A stretch of DNA of 64,000 nucleotides, from contig BDDC01000083.1 in the NCBI GenBank assembly GCA_001662425.1, forward strand, positions 48,941 through 112,940. The letters run 5' to 3'. The number at the start of each line of letters is the position of its first letter. Within the stretch, counting starts at the first letter, position 1. The DNA comes from Chlamydomonas sphaeroides. Taxonomy: Eukaryota; Chlorophyta; Chlorophyceae; Chlamydomonadales; Chlamydomonadaceae. This document shows positions 9,603 through 20,027 of the stretch, one piece after another. The notes under the pieces are model-generated. The model worked only from the letters and a program-made list of their open reading frames with translations, had not been told where the DNA came from and searched no databases. The position numbers and the translations under genes were made by a program.

Positions 9603-11762
9603 ATGGCGGCCGTAGCTTCACGCCGACACACTGCCAACAACGTCACCAGCTGCGTCGAGTACCACGGACAGCTGCACATGACTGCCGGAGGCGAGTACCT
9701 GACCGGGGCCCCCACCATCCGGATGGCGTTCAGCGACGCCGCCGAGGCTAGCGGGGAGGGCATCCGGCCCGCGGTGGTGTGGATCCCTCTGCCCATCCAC
9801 AGCCAGCTGCAATGCTTTGAGATAGGAGTCCGGGGCGCTGGCAACGGCAACCGCTGCGTCATCCGCATCGGCGCGCTCCGGCGCGCGCTGCGGTTGCGGG
9901 GTGGCGACAGCATCGAGTTGGCCCGGCTGCCGGACGGCCGCGTCAAGGTCGTGTAGCCAGCCGCCTCGCTGGACTACAACCCGGAGCCGTGCCTGACGCT
10001 GGATGGTCAGGGACGCCTACATGGCCTCGCAGCGCTCCGCCAGGCGTTTGGCGCCGATGTGGTGGACTCGCTGGCCTTATCAAGCTGCCAGCAGCAGGCC
10101 GTGGAGCTGTGGCTGCCGATGCCACCCGACGGCGCGCTTCAGCGCCTCGAGGTGTCGCTGTGCGGCAAACACGGTGGCCCCTTGCTCCGACGATTGGGGC
10201 AGCTGCGGAAGGCGCTGCGGCTGCGGCGGGGGGACACGGTCCGCCTGGCCCGCCACCCCGACGGCCGGGTGCTCGTTGTGGAGCCTCAGCTGCTGGCAGA
10301 GCCCTTCCTCACGCTCGGCCCCAGCGGCGTAACCGCGTCTGGGCCGGAGGCTCTGCAGGCGGCCTTTGGCGCTGCTGTGGACGCCGCCGCGTCCTCGGGC
10401 AGCGTGCAGGCGGCGGAGGTGTGGGTGCCGCAGCCGCCGGACGGCCGCCTGCGCCGCGTCCCCGTGGGGCTGCAGCCCAGCCCTGACGGCGGCGTCGTGC
10501 TGCGGACCGGCGCGCTGGCTCGCGTGCTGGAGCTGCGGCAGGGGGCACCCCTGCGGCTGCGGCGGCTGCCGGATGGGCGGGTAGAGGTGAGAGAGCCCAC
10601 CGCGACTGCCACGGTGTCGAAGGCGGGCGAGGCAGAAGCAGGAGCAGACGCCGGTCGTCTGCAAATCGGTAGTAGCGGCTACTATCTGATCGGTTTTGCA
10701 GCCCTCCTCGGGGCATTCCGCCCGGCCTTGGAGGAGGCGCTAGCCACCGGCAGAGGCCAAACAGCGGAGCTGTGGGCTCGTCCGGCAGGCGCCGAGCAGC
10801 TGCAGCGCTTCCCGGTGCAGCTATCGCCCTATGGCAACAACGGAGTCGGATGCTGTGTTGTACGAATCAGGGCCCTCAAGCGGGCGCTACAGCTGCAGCC
10901 CGGAGACGTCCTGGCACTGCGCACGCTGCCGGACGGGCGTGTGGAGGTGTCCCCGGCGCCGGCGGACGCCGCTCCCGGGCCGGGCCTGGCAACAGGCAGC
11001 CCGCGGGCGCTGCAGGTTGGGGCTAGCGGCCGGACTCCTCACGGTCTCGCAACCTTGCGCGCTGTGTTCGGGCCGGCGGTGGCCGCGGCCATGGCGTCCC
11101 GCTCGAGCCAGGCTGTGGAGCTGTGGGTGCGGATGCCGCGCTCCGGGCAGCTGCAGCCCTACACGGCGATGCTTGAGCCTACAGCGCGCATCTCCACATC
11201 GGCAGCTCTGCGGCGCGTGCTGCCGCCGCTGTCGCCGGGCGAGGCGATGCTCGTGAGGGCGCTGCCGGACGGCCGGGTGGAGCTGGTGTCCCCGCAGCCG
11301 CTGGCGGAGGCGGAGCAGCTGGGCCAGCGCGTGACGCTGGTTCGCACGTACCTCGAACAAAGCGGCGTGGCGCTGCCGACAGCTGCGATGAGGTCCCCGC
11401 TGGGCTCAGAACCGGCGGCGCAGGGGCTGCCCGAGGGCGCATTTGTTTCCATCGCGGCAGGGGATGGCGAGGTGACGGGCAGTCGCAGCCACGGCACGAG
11501 CAGCGCTAGTGCTGACCACGCAGGCGCGTCGCGGCGCAGTGGGCCGCCGCCGCTGGAGCTGCGGTGGCACAAGGCCGGCCGCGGCCGTGTGGAGTGGGCG
11601 GTATGCGGGCTGCCCCGCTGGCTGGCTGCTCGGGGCGCTGCGGCGGGCGATGTGCTCATGCTGTCTGCCGAGGGCGAGGAGCGGCCGTTCGGTGCGGACG
11701 GCTCGGCGGTGCCCGGTCGCGTTTGGATGAAGCTTGAGCGGGGTGAGCGAGCGGGAGGCTAG
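9603..11762 (+). CDS. Family member B: repeat-domain protein with an in-frame TAG after the first repeat
   Basis: One reading frame runs from ATG 9603 (context GCCATGG) to TAG 11760-11762, about 719 codons, with a single internal stop, TAG at 9954-9956. It encodes five repeats of about 95-100 residues (starting near 9660, 9990, 10306, 10655 and 11008) plus a distinct C-terminal module (about 11540-11750: WLAARGAAAGDVLML, then VWMKLERGE). Each repeat reads roughly L-x-[LIV]-x3-GR-x2-G-x2-AL-x2-AFG, then [VE]LW[VL]-x-[PM]PPDG-x-LQR, then LR-AL-x-L-x-GD-x-[VA]-x-L-x-R-x-PDGRV-x-V. The closing 'GD-x-V-x-L...DGRV' pattern is reminiscent of B3-type DNA-binding domains, which occur in several copies in some plant and algal proteins; this is a weak inference. 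In C the codon matching the TAG is GAG. Intact downstream coding argues for a recent nonsense change, readthrough, or a removed intron. Confidence 0.65.
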
Positions 11763-12747
11763 TAGGAAAAGGAAAGCGTAGGTGGGCTGTCTAGCAAGCG
11801 GTTGTGTGAATGCCAGTACCAGGGCCAGTACACGTGCGTTATAGGTCGTACGCTGTACCGCTTTATAACGTTCTGTGTTATCGTATTTGGATGTGCTGCG
11901 TAGTTAGCGTGTCAGTATGTATCATGGAACCCGGCTGCAACCCATCGCAATCCTGGCTATCGAGGCTGGAGGCCGGGAATGCGGATCTACCTGAGCGGCG
12001 GGAGCGATCGTTGTACAGAGCAACTGTGCAGCGCAAGCGGCGTCGGCATCCGAGGGCTTACAAAGAGTCGGGGGCACCGTTGAGTATGGCGGCATGGGGC
12101 CGATGCCGTTTGCAACGGTTGGCCGCGGATGCGAATGGCAACGATAGGCCGTCTGGCTGCTGGCTTCGCTCGCTAGTTTCCGTCGATAACACTTGCTGCC
12201 AGGTAGAATTTAGATTTACTTTGTGCGTTTGAAGAGGAGTGTGTGTTGCAGGGTCTTTTGCTGGGGCATCGCAAGGGACGGCCGGGGATTCGTGCGGGCA
12301 AGCACACGAACCAGGCGGCACGCATCACATGACCGTTTAGTTTGCATTCTGATCACCTGTGCGACTTCTTACCGTACCTGCGGCATATTAGCTGCATAAG
12401 AATGTAGCTAAGCGATTGACTTAGCGCTGTCGGCTCTGACTTGCCCACACCTGTCGCCCGCTCCTCAACGCGTAGCTGTGGCGTCTTCAGCACCGGCGAA
12501 ACACGTATCAGTAATACGCCTTCGACGTAACTCGTAGCTCTTCGCAGCTGAAAGATCTTCGTTCATGTTTGCTCAGCTGGTTCGCGGGCTTGCGGCGGCT
12601 CCAGCAGGCAGCACACGGCACAATGGCTCTCAGGTCAGCATGTTTACTGCGCCTCGTGCGGCGAAGCGTCTCAGCTAACTCTCGCTCCACACCTCCTGCC
12701 TGCAGGGCTGCGCCACGCCCACGGTCCGAGCGCCCGCGCCACTGCAC
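11763..12747. other. Intergenic between family members B and C
   Basis: No gene seen, apart from a possible extra 5' exon of C: ATG at 12565 reading MFAQLVRGLAAAPAG up to a GTCAGC donor, with an acceptor (CCTGCAG) at about 12705 that would join in phase to the C frame. The rest is ordinary intergenic sequence. Confidence 0.45.
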
Positions 12748-14688
12748 ATGCGTGCTCGCCGACTCTCGTACTGCGGCGACGTTCAGGTGCTGGCGGGAGC
12801 CGGCGCGGATCCAGGTGCCCCCAGCGCTGGCGGCCTGCCCCAGCTGCCGCCGACCAGCTACGTCCCAGGCGCCAACCTGGATCCAGGCCTAACGCTTGAT
12901 TCAGAAATCGGATACATGAGCGGCATCACATCGCTCCGCCAGGCGTTCGGCGCCGATCGAGTGGACTCGCTGATCGCTTCGGGCGGCCAGCAGGCCGTGG
13001 AGCTGTGGCTGCCGATGCCACCCGACGGCGCACTACAGCGCTTCGTGGTGTCGCTGTGCGGCAAACACGGCCGCGCCGTGCTTCGAGGCACCCTGAAGCT
13101 GAGGAAGGCGTTACAACTACAGCACGGCGGCATTGTCCGCCTGGCGCGCCAGCCCGACGGCCGAGTCCTCGTGGTCGAGCCAACTGTCCACGCAGCGCCG
13201 GCGGCGCCGTGCCTAACGATCGGCCCTGGAGGCCGCACCGCCAGCGGGCCGGCGGCTCTGCAGGCGGCCTTTGGCGCTGCCGCCGTGGACGCCGCCGCGT
13301 CCTCGGGCAGCGTGCAGGCGGCGGAGGTGTGGGTGCTGCAGCCGCCGGACGGCCGCCTGCGCCGCGTCCCCGTGGGGCTGCAACCCAGCCCTGATGGCGG
13401 CGTCGTGCTGCGGACCGGCGCGCTGGCTCGCGTGCTGGAGCTGCGGCAGGGCGCGCCCCTGGGGCTGCGGCGGCTGCCGGATGGGCGGGTAAAGGTGGCG
13501 GAGCCCGTCACGGATGCCGCAATGCCGGAGGCGAGCGTGGCGGAAACGGACACAGAAGCCGGCCGCCTCCAAGTCGGCAGTCGTGGCCGCACCCTAGTTG
13601 GCTTTGCGGCCCTGCTCGGGGCCTTCCGGCCGGCTGTGGAAGAGGCGCTAGCCACCGGCAGAGGCCAAACAGCGGAGCTGTGGGCTCGTCCGACAGGCGC
13701 CGAGCAGCTGCAGCGCTACCCGGTGCAGCTAACACCCTACGGTGCCGACAGATCAAGCTGCCATGTCACCAGCACCTCTGGCCTGGAGTCGGCGCTGCAG
13801 CTGCAGCCCGGAGACGCCCTTGCCCTGCGCACGCTGCCGGACGGGCGTGTGGAGGTGGCTCCAACGCCGGTGGACGCTGCTCCCGGACCGGGCCTGGCGG
13901 CAGCCAGCCCGCGGGCGCTGCAGGTTGGGACTAGCGGCCGGACTCTTCACGGTCCCGCAACCTTGCGCGCTGTGTTCGGGCCGGCGGTGGCCGCGGCCCA
14001 GGCCTCTTCCTCTGCCCAGGCTGTGGAGCTGTGGGTGCGGATGCCGCGCTCCGAGCAGCTGCAGGCCTTCCGTTTGTCGCTCACGCTTGGAGCACGTGCG
14101 TCGGGCTGCGCGCTGGTCCCGGTAGCTCTGCGGCGTGTGCTGCCGCCGCTGTCGCCGGGCGAGGAAGTGCTCGTGCGGGCGCTGCCGGACGGCCGGGTGG
14201 AGCTGGTGTCGCCGCAGCCGCTGGCGGAGGTTGAGGAGCCGCGCCAGCGCGTGATGCTGTTGCCATCTCACCTGCAGCGCAGCAGCCTCACGCTGCCGAC
14301 AGCTGCGATGAGGTCCCTGCTGGGCTCAGAACTGGCGGCGCAGGGGCTGCCCGAGGGCGTGGGCATCCCCGTTGTGCCGGTCAGCAGCCAGGCGGGGAAC
14401 AGCAGCGGCCAGGGCAGCGGCAGCAAGGGCGGCGCAGGGCCATCGGGGCGCCTGAGTCTACCAGCGCCGTCTCTGCAACTGCGGTCGAAGAGGGCCTCGA
14501 GCGGCCGCCTGCAGTGGACCCTGGGCAGCCTGCCAACGTGGCTCGCGGCCCAGGGCGCCAGAGCCGGCGATGAGCTCGTGCTGTCTGCGGAGGGCGAGGG
14601 CGAGGAGCGGCCGTCCGGTGCGGACGGCCCGGCGGTGCCCAGCCGCGTATGGATGAAGCTGGAGCGGGGCGAGCGAGAGGCTGAGTAG
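12748..14688 (+). CDS. Family member C: intact repeat-domain protein
   Basis: Uninterrupted frame of 646 codons (ATG 12748, TAG 14686-14688). An N-terminal Ala/Pro-rich stretch (about 45 residues) is followed by four repeats of about 95-100 residues, beginning near 12890, 13208, 13570 and 13918. A linker rich in Gly/Ser and Gln (about 14380-14450) leads to the C-terminal module, whose landmarks are LQWTLGSLPTWLAAQGA, AGDELVLSAEGEG and VWMKLERGERE. The C repeats line up with repeats 2-5 of B; C lacks B's first, most divergent repeat. Conserved positions are the GR...G, AFG, ELW, PPDG/LQR and GD...LPDGRV blocks. I do not recognise the family with confidence; a B3-like or other small beta-barrel DNA-binding fold is the best guess. 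No signal peptide or membrane span, so cytosol or nucleus. A start further upstream through an extra exon (ATG 12565) is possible. Confidence 0.75.
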   Translation: MRARRLSYCGDVQVLAGAGADPGAPSAGGLPQLPPTSYVPGANLDPGLTLDSEIGYMSGITSLRQAFGADRVDSLIASGGQQAVELWLPMPPDGALQRFVVSLCGKHGRAVLRGTLKLRKALQLQHGGIVRLARQPDGRVLVVEPTVHAAPAAPCLTIGPGGRTASGPAALQAAFGAAAVDAAASSGSVQAAEVWVLQPPDGRLRRVPVGLQPSPDGGVVLRTGALARVLELRQGAPLGLRRLPDGRVKVAEPVTDAAMPEASVAETDTEAGRLQVGSRGRTLVGFAALLGAFRPAVEEALATGRGQTAELWARPTGAEQLQRYPVQLTPYGADRSSCHVTSTSGLESALQLQPGDALALRTLPDGRVEVAPTPVDAAPGPGLAAASPRALQVGTSGRTLHGPATLRAVFGPAVAAAQASSSAQAVELWVRMPRSEQLQAFRLSLTLGARASGCALVPVALRRVLPPLSPGEEVLVRALPDGRVELVSPQPLAEVEEPRQRVMLLPSHLQRSSLTLPTAAMRSLLGSELAAQGLPEGVGIPVVPVSSQAGNSSGQGSGSKGGAGPSGRLSLPAPSLQLRSKRASSGRLQWTLGSLPTWLAAQGARAGDELVLSAEGEGEERPSGADGPAVPSRVWMKLERGEREAE

Positions 14689-15109
14689 GGGCCGAGGCCC
14701 TCCTGGAGTGCGGTGGGCTTCGTAGGAGCTGACTGCAGTGTCGGGCATTGCAGGCAAGTAATCAGGAAAAGACAAGTCATCACGAGCGCTTTTGCGCCAC
14801 ACTGTTAGAGCTGTGCTTACTTCCTCGTGTTGTGTGAGATATTTGCCATGACGTGCTGCAGAAGCATTGGCCCCTGCTGTGGTCACGCGGATGTCTCACA
14901 GCTTGATCTTCCGTGCGTTGTTAGCAGCGGCAGGCAGCCCACTGCAGGTAGCCCGCACTGCAGCGCAAGCGGCGTCTGCGTGGGTATGCATGAGCGACAT
15001 ACGGAAGCACTGCGGGCACTGGTGGCAGGGAGGGGTTGTCATCATGGCAGGCTGCTCCTGCGTTGCTGTGCCGCGGACAACGGCAAGCTGGTATGGCGCA
15101 TGGTCAACG
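14689..15109. other. Intergenic between C and fragment D
   Basis: Presumed 3' UTR of C and unassigned sequence. No other part of the repeat-domain gene is recognisable here, so fragment D has no upstream exons. Confidence 0.5.
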
Positions 15110-15229
15110 GCTGCGGTGGGCGATGTGCTCATGCTGTCTGCCGAGGGCGAGGAGCGGCCGTTTGGTGCGGACGGCCCGGCGGTGCCCGGCGGTGTTTGGG
15201 TGTGGCTGGAACGGCGTGAGGTGGGGTAG
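15110..15229 (+). pseudogene. Fragment D: C-terminal scrap of the repeat-domain family
   Basis: About 120 bp encode GDVLMLSAEGEERPFGADG, then PAVPGGVWVWLERREVG and TAG (15227-15229). This is nearly identical to the last 38 residues of B (GDVLMLSAEGEERPFGADG...VWMKLERGE). Nothing upstream continues the homology, so it is a detached 3' end. It resembles B more than C, lacking the GEGEER insertion of C. Confidence 0.78.
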
Positions 15230-16617
15230 GACAGTGTCGTGGGGAGGGCGGCTGGCAGGGGTGTGATGGACCGTGGCCAGGTAGGGACTGCCGGAGAGGT
15301 TTCACAGAACGTGAAGCGCAGGTGCGTGTGTTTGTTTACAAGTTACGTAACACGCCCCACGCGGCGCGCGCTGGGTTGATGATGCGTCAGTCGTGTGAAG
15401 GAGGCAGGGACGCGCTCAGGTGCCCGGTGCGGACATCGAAGCACATCGCCCCGTCAAAGGAACTCGGTCCCCATGCGTGTGTCATTCACATCTTACAGTT
15501 CGGCGGTGCCTTCACCCGTGCGGATCGGGTCCCTGAAACTCAACCGAAGCCGCCCCCGCCACACCCCTCTTGGGGCTGCGCGGGGACATCAAATCAAGGG
15601 GCCACAATACGGCACCCCCTGTATGTATGTGTTGTGCGGCTGAGAGTGCTGTAGGCTGCGTGTTGTGGGCGCTCCAGTACTACGGCTGTGCTGCCAGCCA
15701 TGGTGATGTACGGTGGGCTACATCAACAGCTGCGGCTGCTAGCCCATGTGGCCCATGCGGCGCTACGTACCCTGCCGTGCGCCGCCATGTTTCATGGCAG
15801 ACAGAAATGGGCCACGCACGGGAGCTGCTGGCGAATGGCGCAAATGCTTTGTGACAGCTGCACGTACGGCAGCGATGTGTATTACATTGGGTCTGGACAG
15901 AGGTGTGCCCGCAGCTGAAAGTTCACGTCGCAGCTGGCAACGAGCTTGGCAACTTGCCATATCGGACGATGCGGAGAGTGCGTGGCTTGAGGGCAGGGCT
16001 TCGCATACAGGACGGAGCGGGCAGGACCGAGGGTGGGTTATGCCAGACCGCCCCCTCCCCGCTCCTTGCGCGGGAGCAAACGGAGTCGCGAGGGCGGGGA
16101 CGTGACAAGTGCAGATGGCGTGTCGGCGGCTGCGGCCGGTGGCAGGTGCCGCGTGATGCGTCAGCGGAGGCAAGCAGAGTGCAGGTGCGTCACGACACCG
16201 GCCACGCTCCATCCCCCAGCCCGTTCGCTTGCGCAGGTGCGCTCGCAAAAAGGGTCAAAGGGTCAAAGGGGGCCGGATTGAGAATCCGGAGGTGCCGGTC
16301 ACAGCCATGATGGCCAACGGCGTCAATTGTCATCTCCAACTCATATTTTTAACCCCGAAGGGCCAGATTGTGACCCGAGGGCCAGTATTTGTCCCCCGAA
16401 GGGGTGATATGCACAGGAGGTGCACAAGGTGCGCTCGCAGCTCACAGCCCGCCCAGGAGGAGCGCGCCTCCTGAGCCCACCCGCCTTTGCAGCCTCGCTG
16501 CTCCCCCGCCTGCCACTGGCACCCAGCCGTCCGCTGTTGTCAGGCCCGGTTAGGCCAGGCGTGTACAGCCCTCTGCGCATGCAGCTAATTGTCCGGCAGC
16601 CCACCTGCCACCTGCTC

Positions 16618-16667
16618 GGCAGCCCACCTGCGCCTGCGCCGTGGCAGCCCACCTGCGCCTGCGCCGT
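16618..16667. repeat. 25-bp tandem repeat, two perfect units plus partial flanking units
   Basis: Two perfect copies of a unit beginning GGCAGCCCACCTGCG (16618-16642 and 16643-16667). A related partial unit lies before (from about 16594) and another after (GGCAGCCCACTTGCG from 16668). Confidence 0.85.
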
Positions 16668-16690
16668 GGCAGCCCACTTGCGCGCGCCTG

Positions 16691-17029
16691 TTGTATATCG
16701 ATCTGGGCATCTCCCCAGCTGGGCGATACGTTTTATCCACTCTGATGCGGATACTACGAATGGTAGCGAAACCCGGCTGTCTTTGGTTCGATGCTTGACC
16801 AACCGGTTTCTGGTCGGAGGTGGCGCACCCGACGGCCGGGCGGTTCAGCAATCGAATCCCCACGGATGCACTATTCCACGGTTCTGAGACGGCATGGGCA
16901 CCCGTCGCCGGAGGGTTAGGCACCAATGGGACGAGGACGCCCCATCCTTAGAAGGAGGGCAATGTTGTATATCGATCCGGGCATCCCCAGCTGGGCGATA
17001 CGTTTTATCCACTCTGATGCGGATACTAC
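16691..17029. repeat. Direct repeat pair (67 and 65 bp) about 270 bp apart
   Basis: Copies 16691-16757 and 16965-17029 begin TTGTATATCGATC and end GATGCGGATACTAC, differing by one substitution and a 2-bp deletion. Each contains the palindrome CCCAGCTGGG. The intervening 207 bp are not repeated. This could be long terminal repeats of a tiny element, or a segmental duplication. Confidence 0.8.
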
Positions 17030-17595
17030 AGCGCCGGGCCCAGGCTGCCATTGCTCGATGCCGGGCTTGTCGACGGAGACTGCCACATTAGGGTGAGTTG
17101 TTACAGTATCGCTCCTCGGACGCGATGCGTCCAGTCATGCACCGCGCGGCGCAGCCTGCAGGGCTGCCGTGGCCGTGGCAGCCGCGCTGCCGGGTGCACG
17201 ACTGCCCCTGCGGCAAGCTTTGCATCCGTCCTCGCACGTTCCCGACCGGAGCGTGCGGGAGGGTGGGCTGGACTCGCTCCACCGCCGCCCGCCGCCGGCC
17301 TCACAGCTCCTTTCCAGCACAACACAACATTGCCCCAGCCGAATGCAACCGTCAACCGGCGCAACCGGCGCAAGGACCCAGCCGGACCGACCCAGTACCG
17401 TATGCAAGTCGCTGGGTGCAGACACGCAGCAGACACACGGCAGTTCGCCCAGCGCCCCGGCAACGCCACTCATTCATGCACGCTCTCTCAACCCTAGCAT
17501 CACTCATCTCTTCCGCAGCAAACCACGACACACGCGACCCCGCTCACGCGTTGCGCCGCCCAGCACGCGCAAGCCGTGACGCCCCGCGCCCTCCG

Positions 17596-17600
17596 TTACA
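17596..17600 (-). terminator. Candidate polyadenylation signal TGTAA for the permease
   Basis: TGTAA on the minus strand about 650 bases past the permease stop codon. A second lies at 17101-17105. No transcript end data; the choice is based on distance only. Confidence 0.3.
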
Positions 17601-18246
17601 CAAAGCTCGCGCGGCATACGTGCCGCACCAGGGTTGCGCCATGCCACCCAGCTAGCCCGCCACGCACGGCACGTCGTCCCGGCCGGCCCGGCTTCGCTCC
17701 TCGTCACGTGCTGGTCTAGCTGGCCCCGCGTGGCCCCGACGCAGGCACACACCCGACTTCCAGCCGGCCTCAGCGATGGCGGCCATCGTGCAGACCGCAT
17801 CCAAGTTGGGTCAGTCCTGCGACCACCAGTCCTGCGACCATGTAGTCCATGTGCACCTCATGCGCACACACGGCACAGCCCTCTGCGCACCCTCGCTATG
17901 CGGGGGCCCTCCCGCCCCACCCGTGGCCCCGTGCCCCCTCGCTCGCTCGCTAGCTCGCTCGCTCGCGCAGCACGCAACACAGAGCACACCCGGCACCCAG
18001 CTGCAACTTGGCTTGGTTTATTGGTTGCTGGGAGAGGACGAACACGGCCACCACGCGCCCCTGGGCCCCTCACTCCCGCGGCAGTATCTTGCGTCCCCGA
18101 TGGCGGCGATCCGCTCCCCACAGGTTGCGCACGCAGCCGCCCCTCGCCTGCCAACACACGGACGCACGCTGCAGCCGTTCCCTGCGCCTGTGGCCTCCCT
18201 CGGCCGCAACGCATGAGAGGCCGTAGCAGCGCACGCCGCACGCCGC

Positions 18247-19299
18247 CTAGCGCGGCTGCGCAGCCGCCACACTCATGGCCATGCCAGCAGCAGCAGCAGC
18301 AGCAGCGGCCGAGGGAGCGGCCGGCGCCCGGGCAAGCAACGGCAGCTGCGCGGCATGGCCCGCTGCGTCACAGGGAGGGCTCGGCGACGCCGGCGCCGGT
18401 GCCAAGTGCAGCTGAGCCGCGCCAGCCAGCGGCGGCCCGCCCTGCACCGGGAGGGGGCCCCAGAGCGTGATCGAAACCGACGCCCGGCGCGCCGCGCGGC
18501 CGCGCGCCGGCGCCGATGGCGCCACGGCCGCCACACCGTGTGGTGCCGCGCCGCCGCAGCACGAGGCCGGCGGCAGCGGCGCAAGCAGCGGCAGCGGCGC
18601 AGAGGCCTGGGGCGGCGGCCTGGCCGCGCCGCCGGGCGCGTGCGCGGGGAACAGCCCGGTGCCGGTGGCGGCTCGCGGCCTGGGCTTGGCAGGGCGCCGC
18701 TCATCGCTGCAGCCCTCGAGCTGCGGCCCCGGCCCCTGCGTGGCGGCCACGCCAGCCACGCCCGCAGCTGCCGTGGCGCCTGCGGCTCGCAGCGCGGGGG
18801 ACCAGGATACCCCCATGGGACTGGCCGGGGGCCGCAGCTGGGGGCTCGGGCCCGACGGCTCCAGCGGCGGCGGCGCCGCGCCCGACGGCCCCTCGCCGGA
18901 GAACGCCGCCAGCGTCATTAAGTCCATGACACTCACTGAGGCCCGGCGGAGGCGCGCGCGCGCCGACGCGCGGTCGGAGGCGGACGAGCGCGCCGCCGAC
19001 GGCCGCTCACCGTCGGCGGAGCACAGCGGACCGCCGTGCCAGCGGCCGGCTGCGTGGGGCTGGGCATGGAGCAGCCCGCGCGAGCCCCCGGCGGCGCCGC
19101 CGCCGCGAGGCACGCCCCGCGCCGCAAGCTGGATCCGCGACATGCCGCCTAGCGCCAGCAGCGGCGCCGCCGACGCCGGCGCGGCGGCGGCGGCGGCGGC
19201 GGCGGCCGAGCTGCCGGCGCAGCGCTGTAGCGCCGCCAGCAGCGCCGTGCCGCTGTCGCGGCCAGCGCCCTGGCTGCTCCGCTCCGAGTCGCGGGCGAA

Positions 19300-19336
<37 letters not shown>

Positions 19337-19990
19337 GCGCGGCTGTTGCTGCCTGCATCGAGGATGCTGCCGCTGTTGATCGTCCCCTCCGGCACCACCG
19401 ACGGAGAGAGCACCGAGAACCGCCGCCGCGCCGCGGCCGTTGCCGCAGAAAGCGGGCCCCCTGGAGCGGTCGCCACACCTCCGCCAGCGCCGGTGCCGCT
19501 GCCGCGGCCAGGCGCGCCGCCGGCGCCGCTGCCTCGGCGCGACGTGCCGTCGCCTGCCAGCGCGCTGCCGGAGGCATGCGATGGCGGCGGCTCGTGGGGC
19601 TCGTCCAGCAGTCCGCTGAGCAGGGGGCCGATGTGGGAGCTGGAGAAGGTCGGACGGGGCCCGCTGCTGGTTCCGGAGGCGCCGAGTGCGAGCTCGTGGG
19701 GTCCCAGCAGGGAGCCGCGCCGGACCGCCGAGGTCGCCCACGGCAGGCCCTGTCGTGCCCCCGGAAGCGGCGCCGACGGGCGCGCCAGAACGTGGGCGCC
19801 GCTGCGGCCGAGCGCCGCCGCCTGCAGTAGCAGCGGCCAGCCGGAGCCGGCGGCGGCGCTGGCGCCGGCCGGCAGCATGCCCGTGCCGCTGCCGTCGGGG
19901 CTGATCATGCCCCTGCCGCTGCCGCTGCCGCGGTACGCCGCCTCCGCCAGCATCCCCGAGCCGCTGCCGCCGCCGCGGCCGTGTCGCGGC

Positions 19991-20027
<37 letters not shown>

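Larger units (their letters stand above)
15230..18246. other. Gene-poor 3 kb with short repeats; right part is probably 3' UTR of the permease
   Basis: No gene is supported on either strand. Contents: 25-bp tandem repeats at 16618-16667, a 65-67-bp direct repeat at 16691-16757 and 16965-17029, a short AGGGTCAA repeat near 16250, and on the minus strand a TGTAA element at 17596-17600. The long plus-strand open frame over about 17634-18470 has no motifs and runs antisense into the permease tail. Confidence 0.55.

Noticed and set aside
10059..11762. Downstream part of gene B as an independent gene starting at about 10059
   Set aside because: No ATG there (GTGGTGGAC), and the frame is continuous with the conserved upstream part of the same repeat. 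It is more simply one gene with a single internal TAG.
16841..16862. tRNA-like T-arm sequence (GGTTCAGCAATCGAATCC)
   Set aside because: The spacing is wrong for a T-loop, and no acceptor stem, D-arm or anticodon arm can be folded around it.
17634..18470. Plus-strand open frame of about 280 codons
   Set aside because: Arg/Pro/His-rich shadow composition, no recognisable motif, and it runs into the antisense of the permease tail. More likely the permease 3' UTR.
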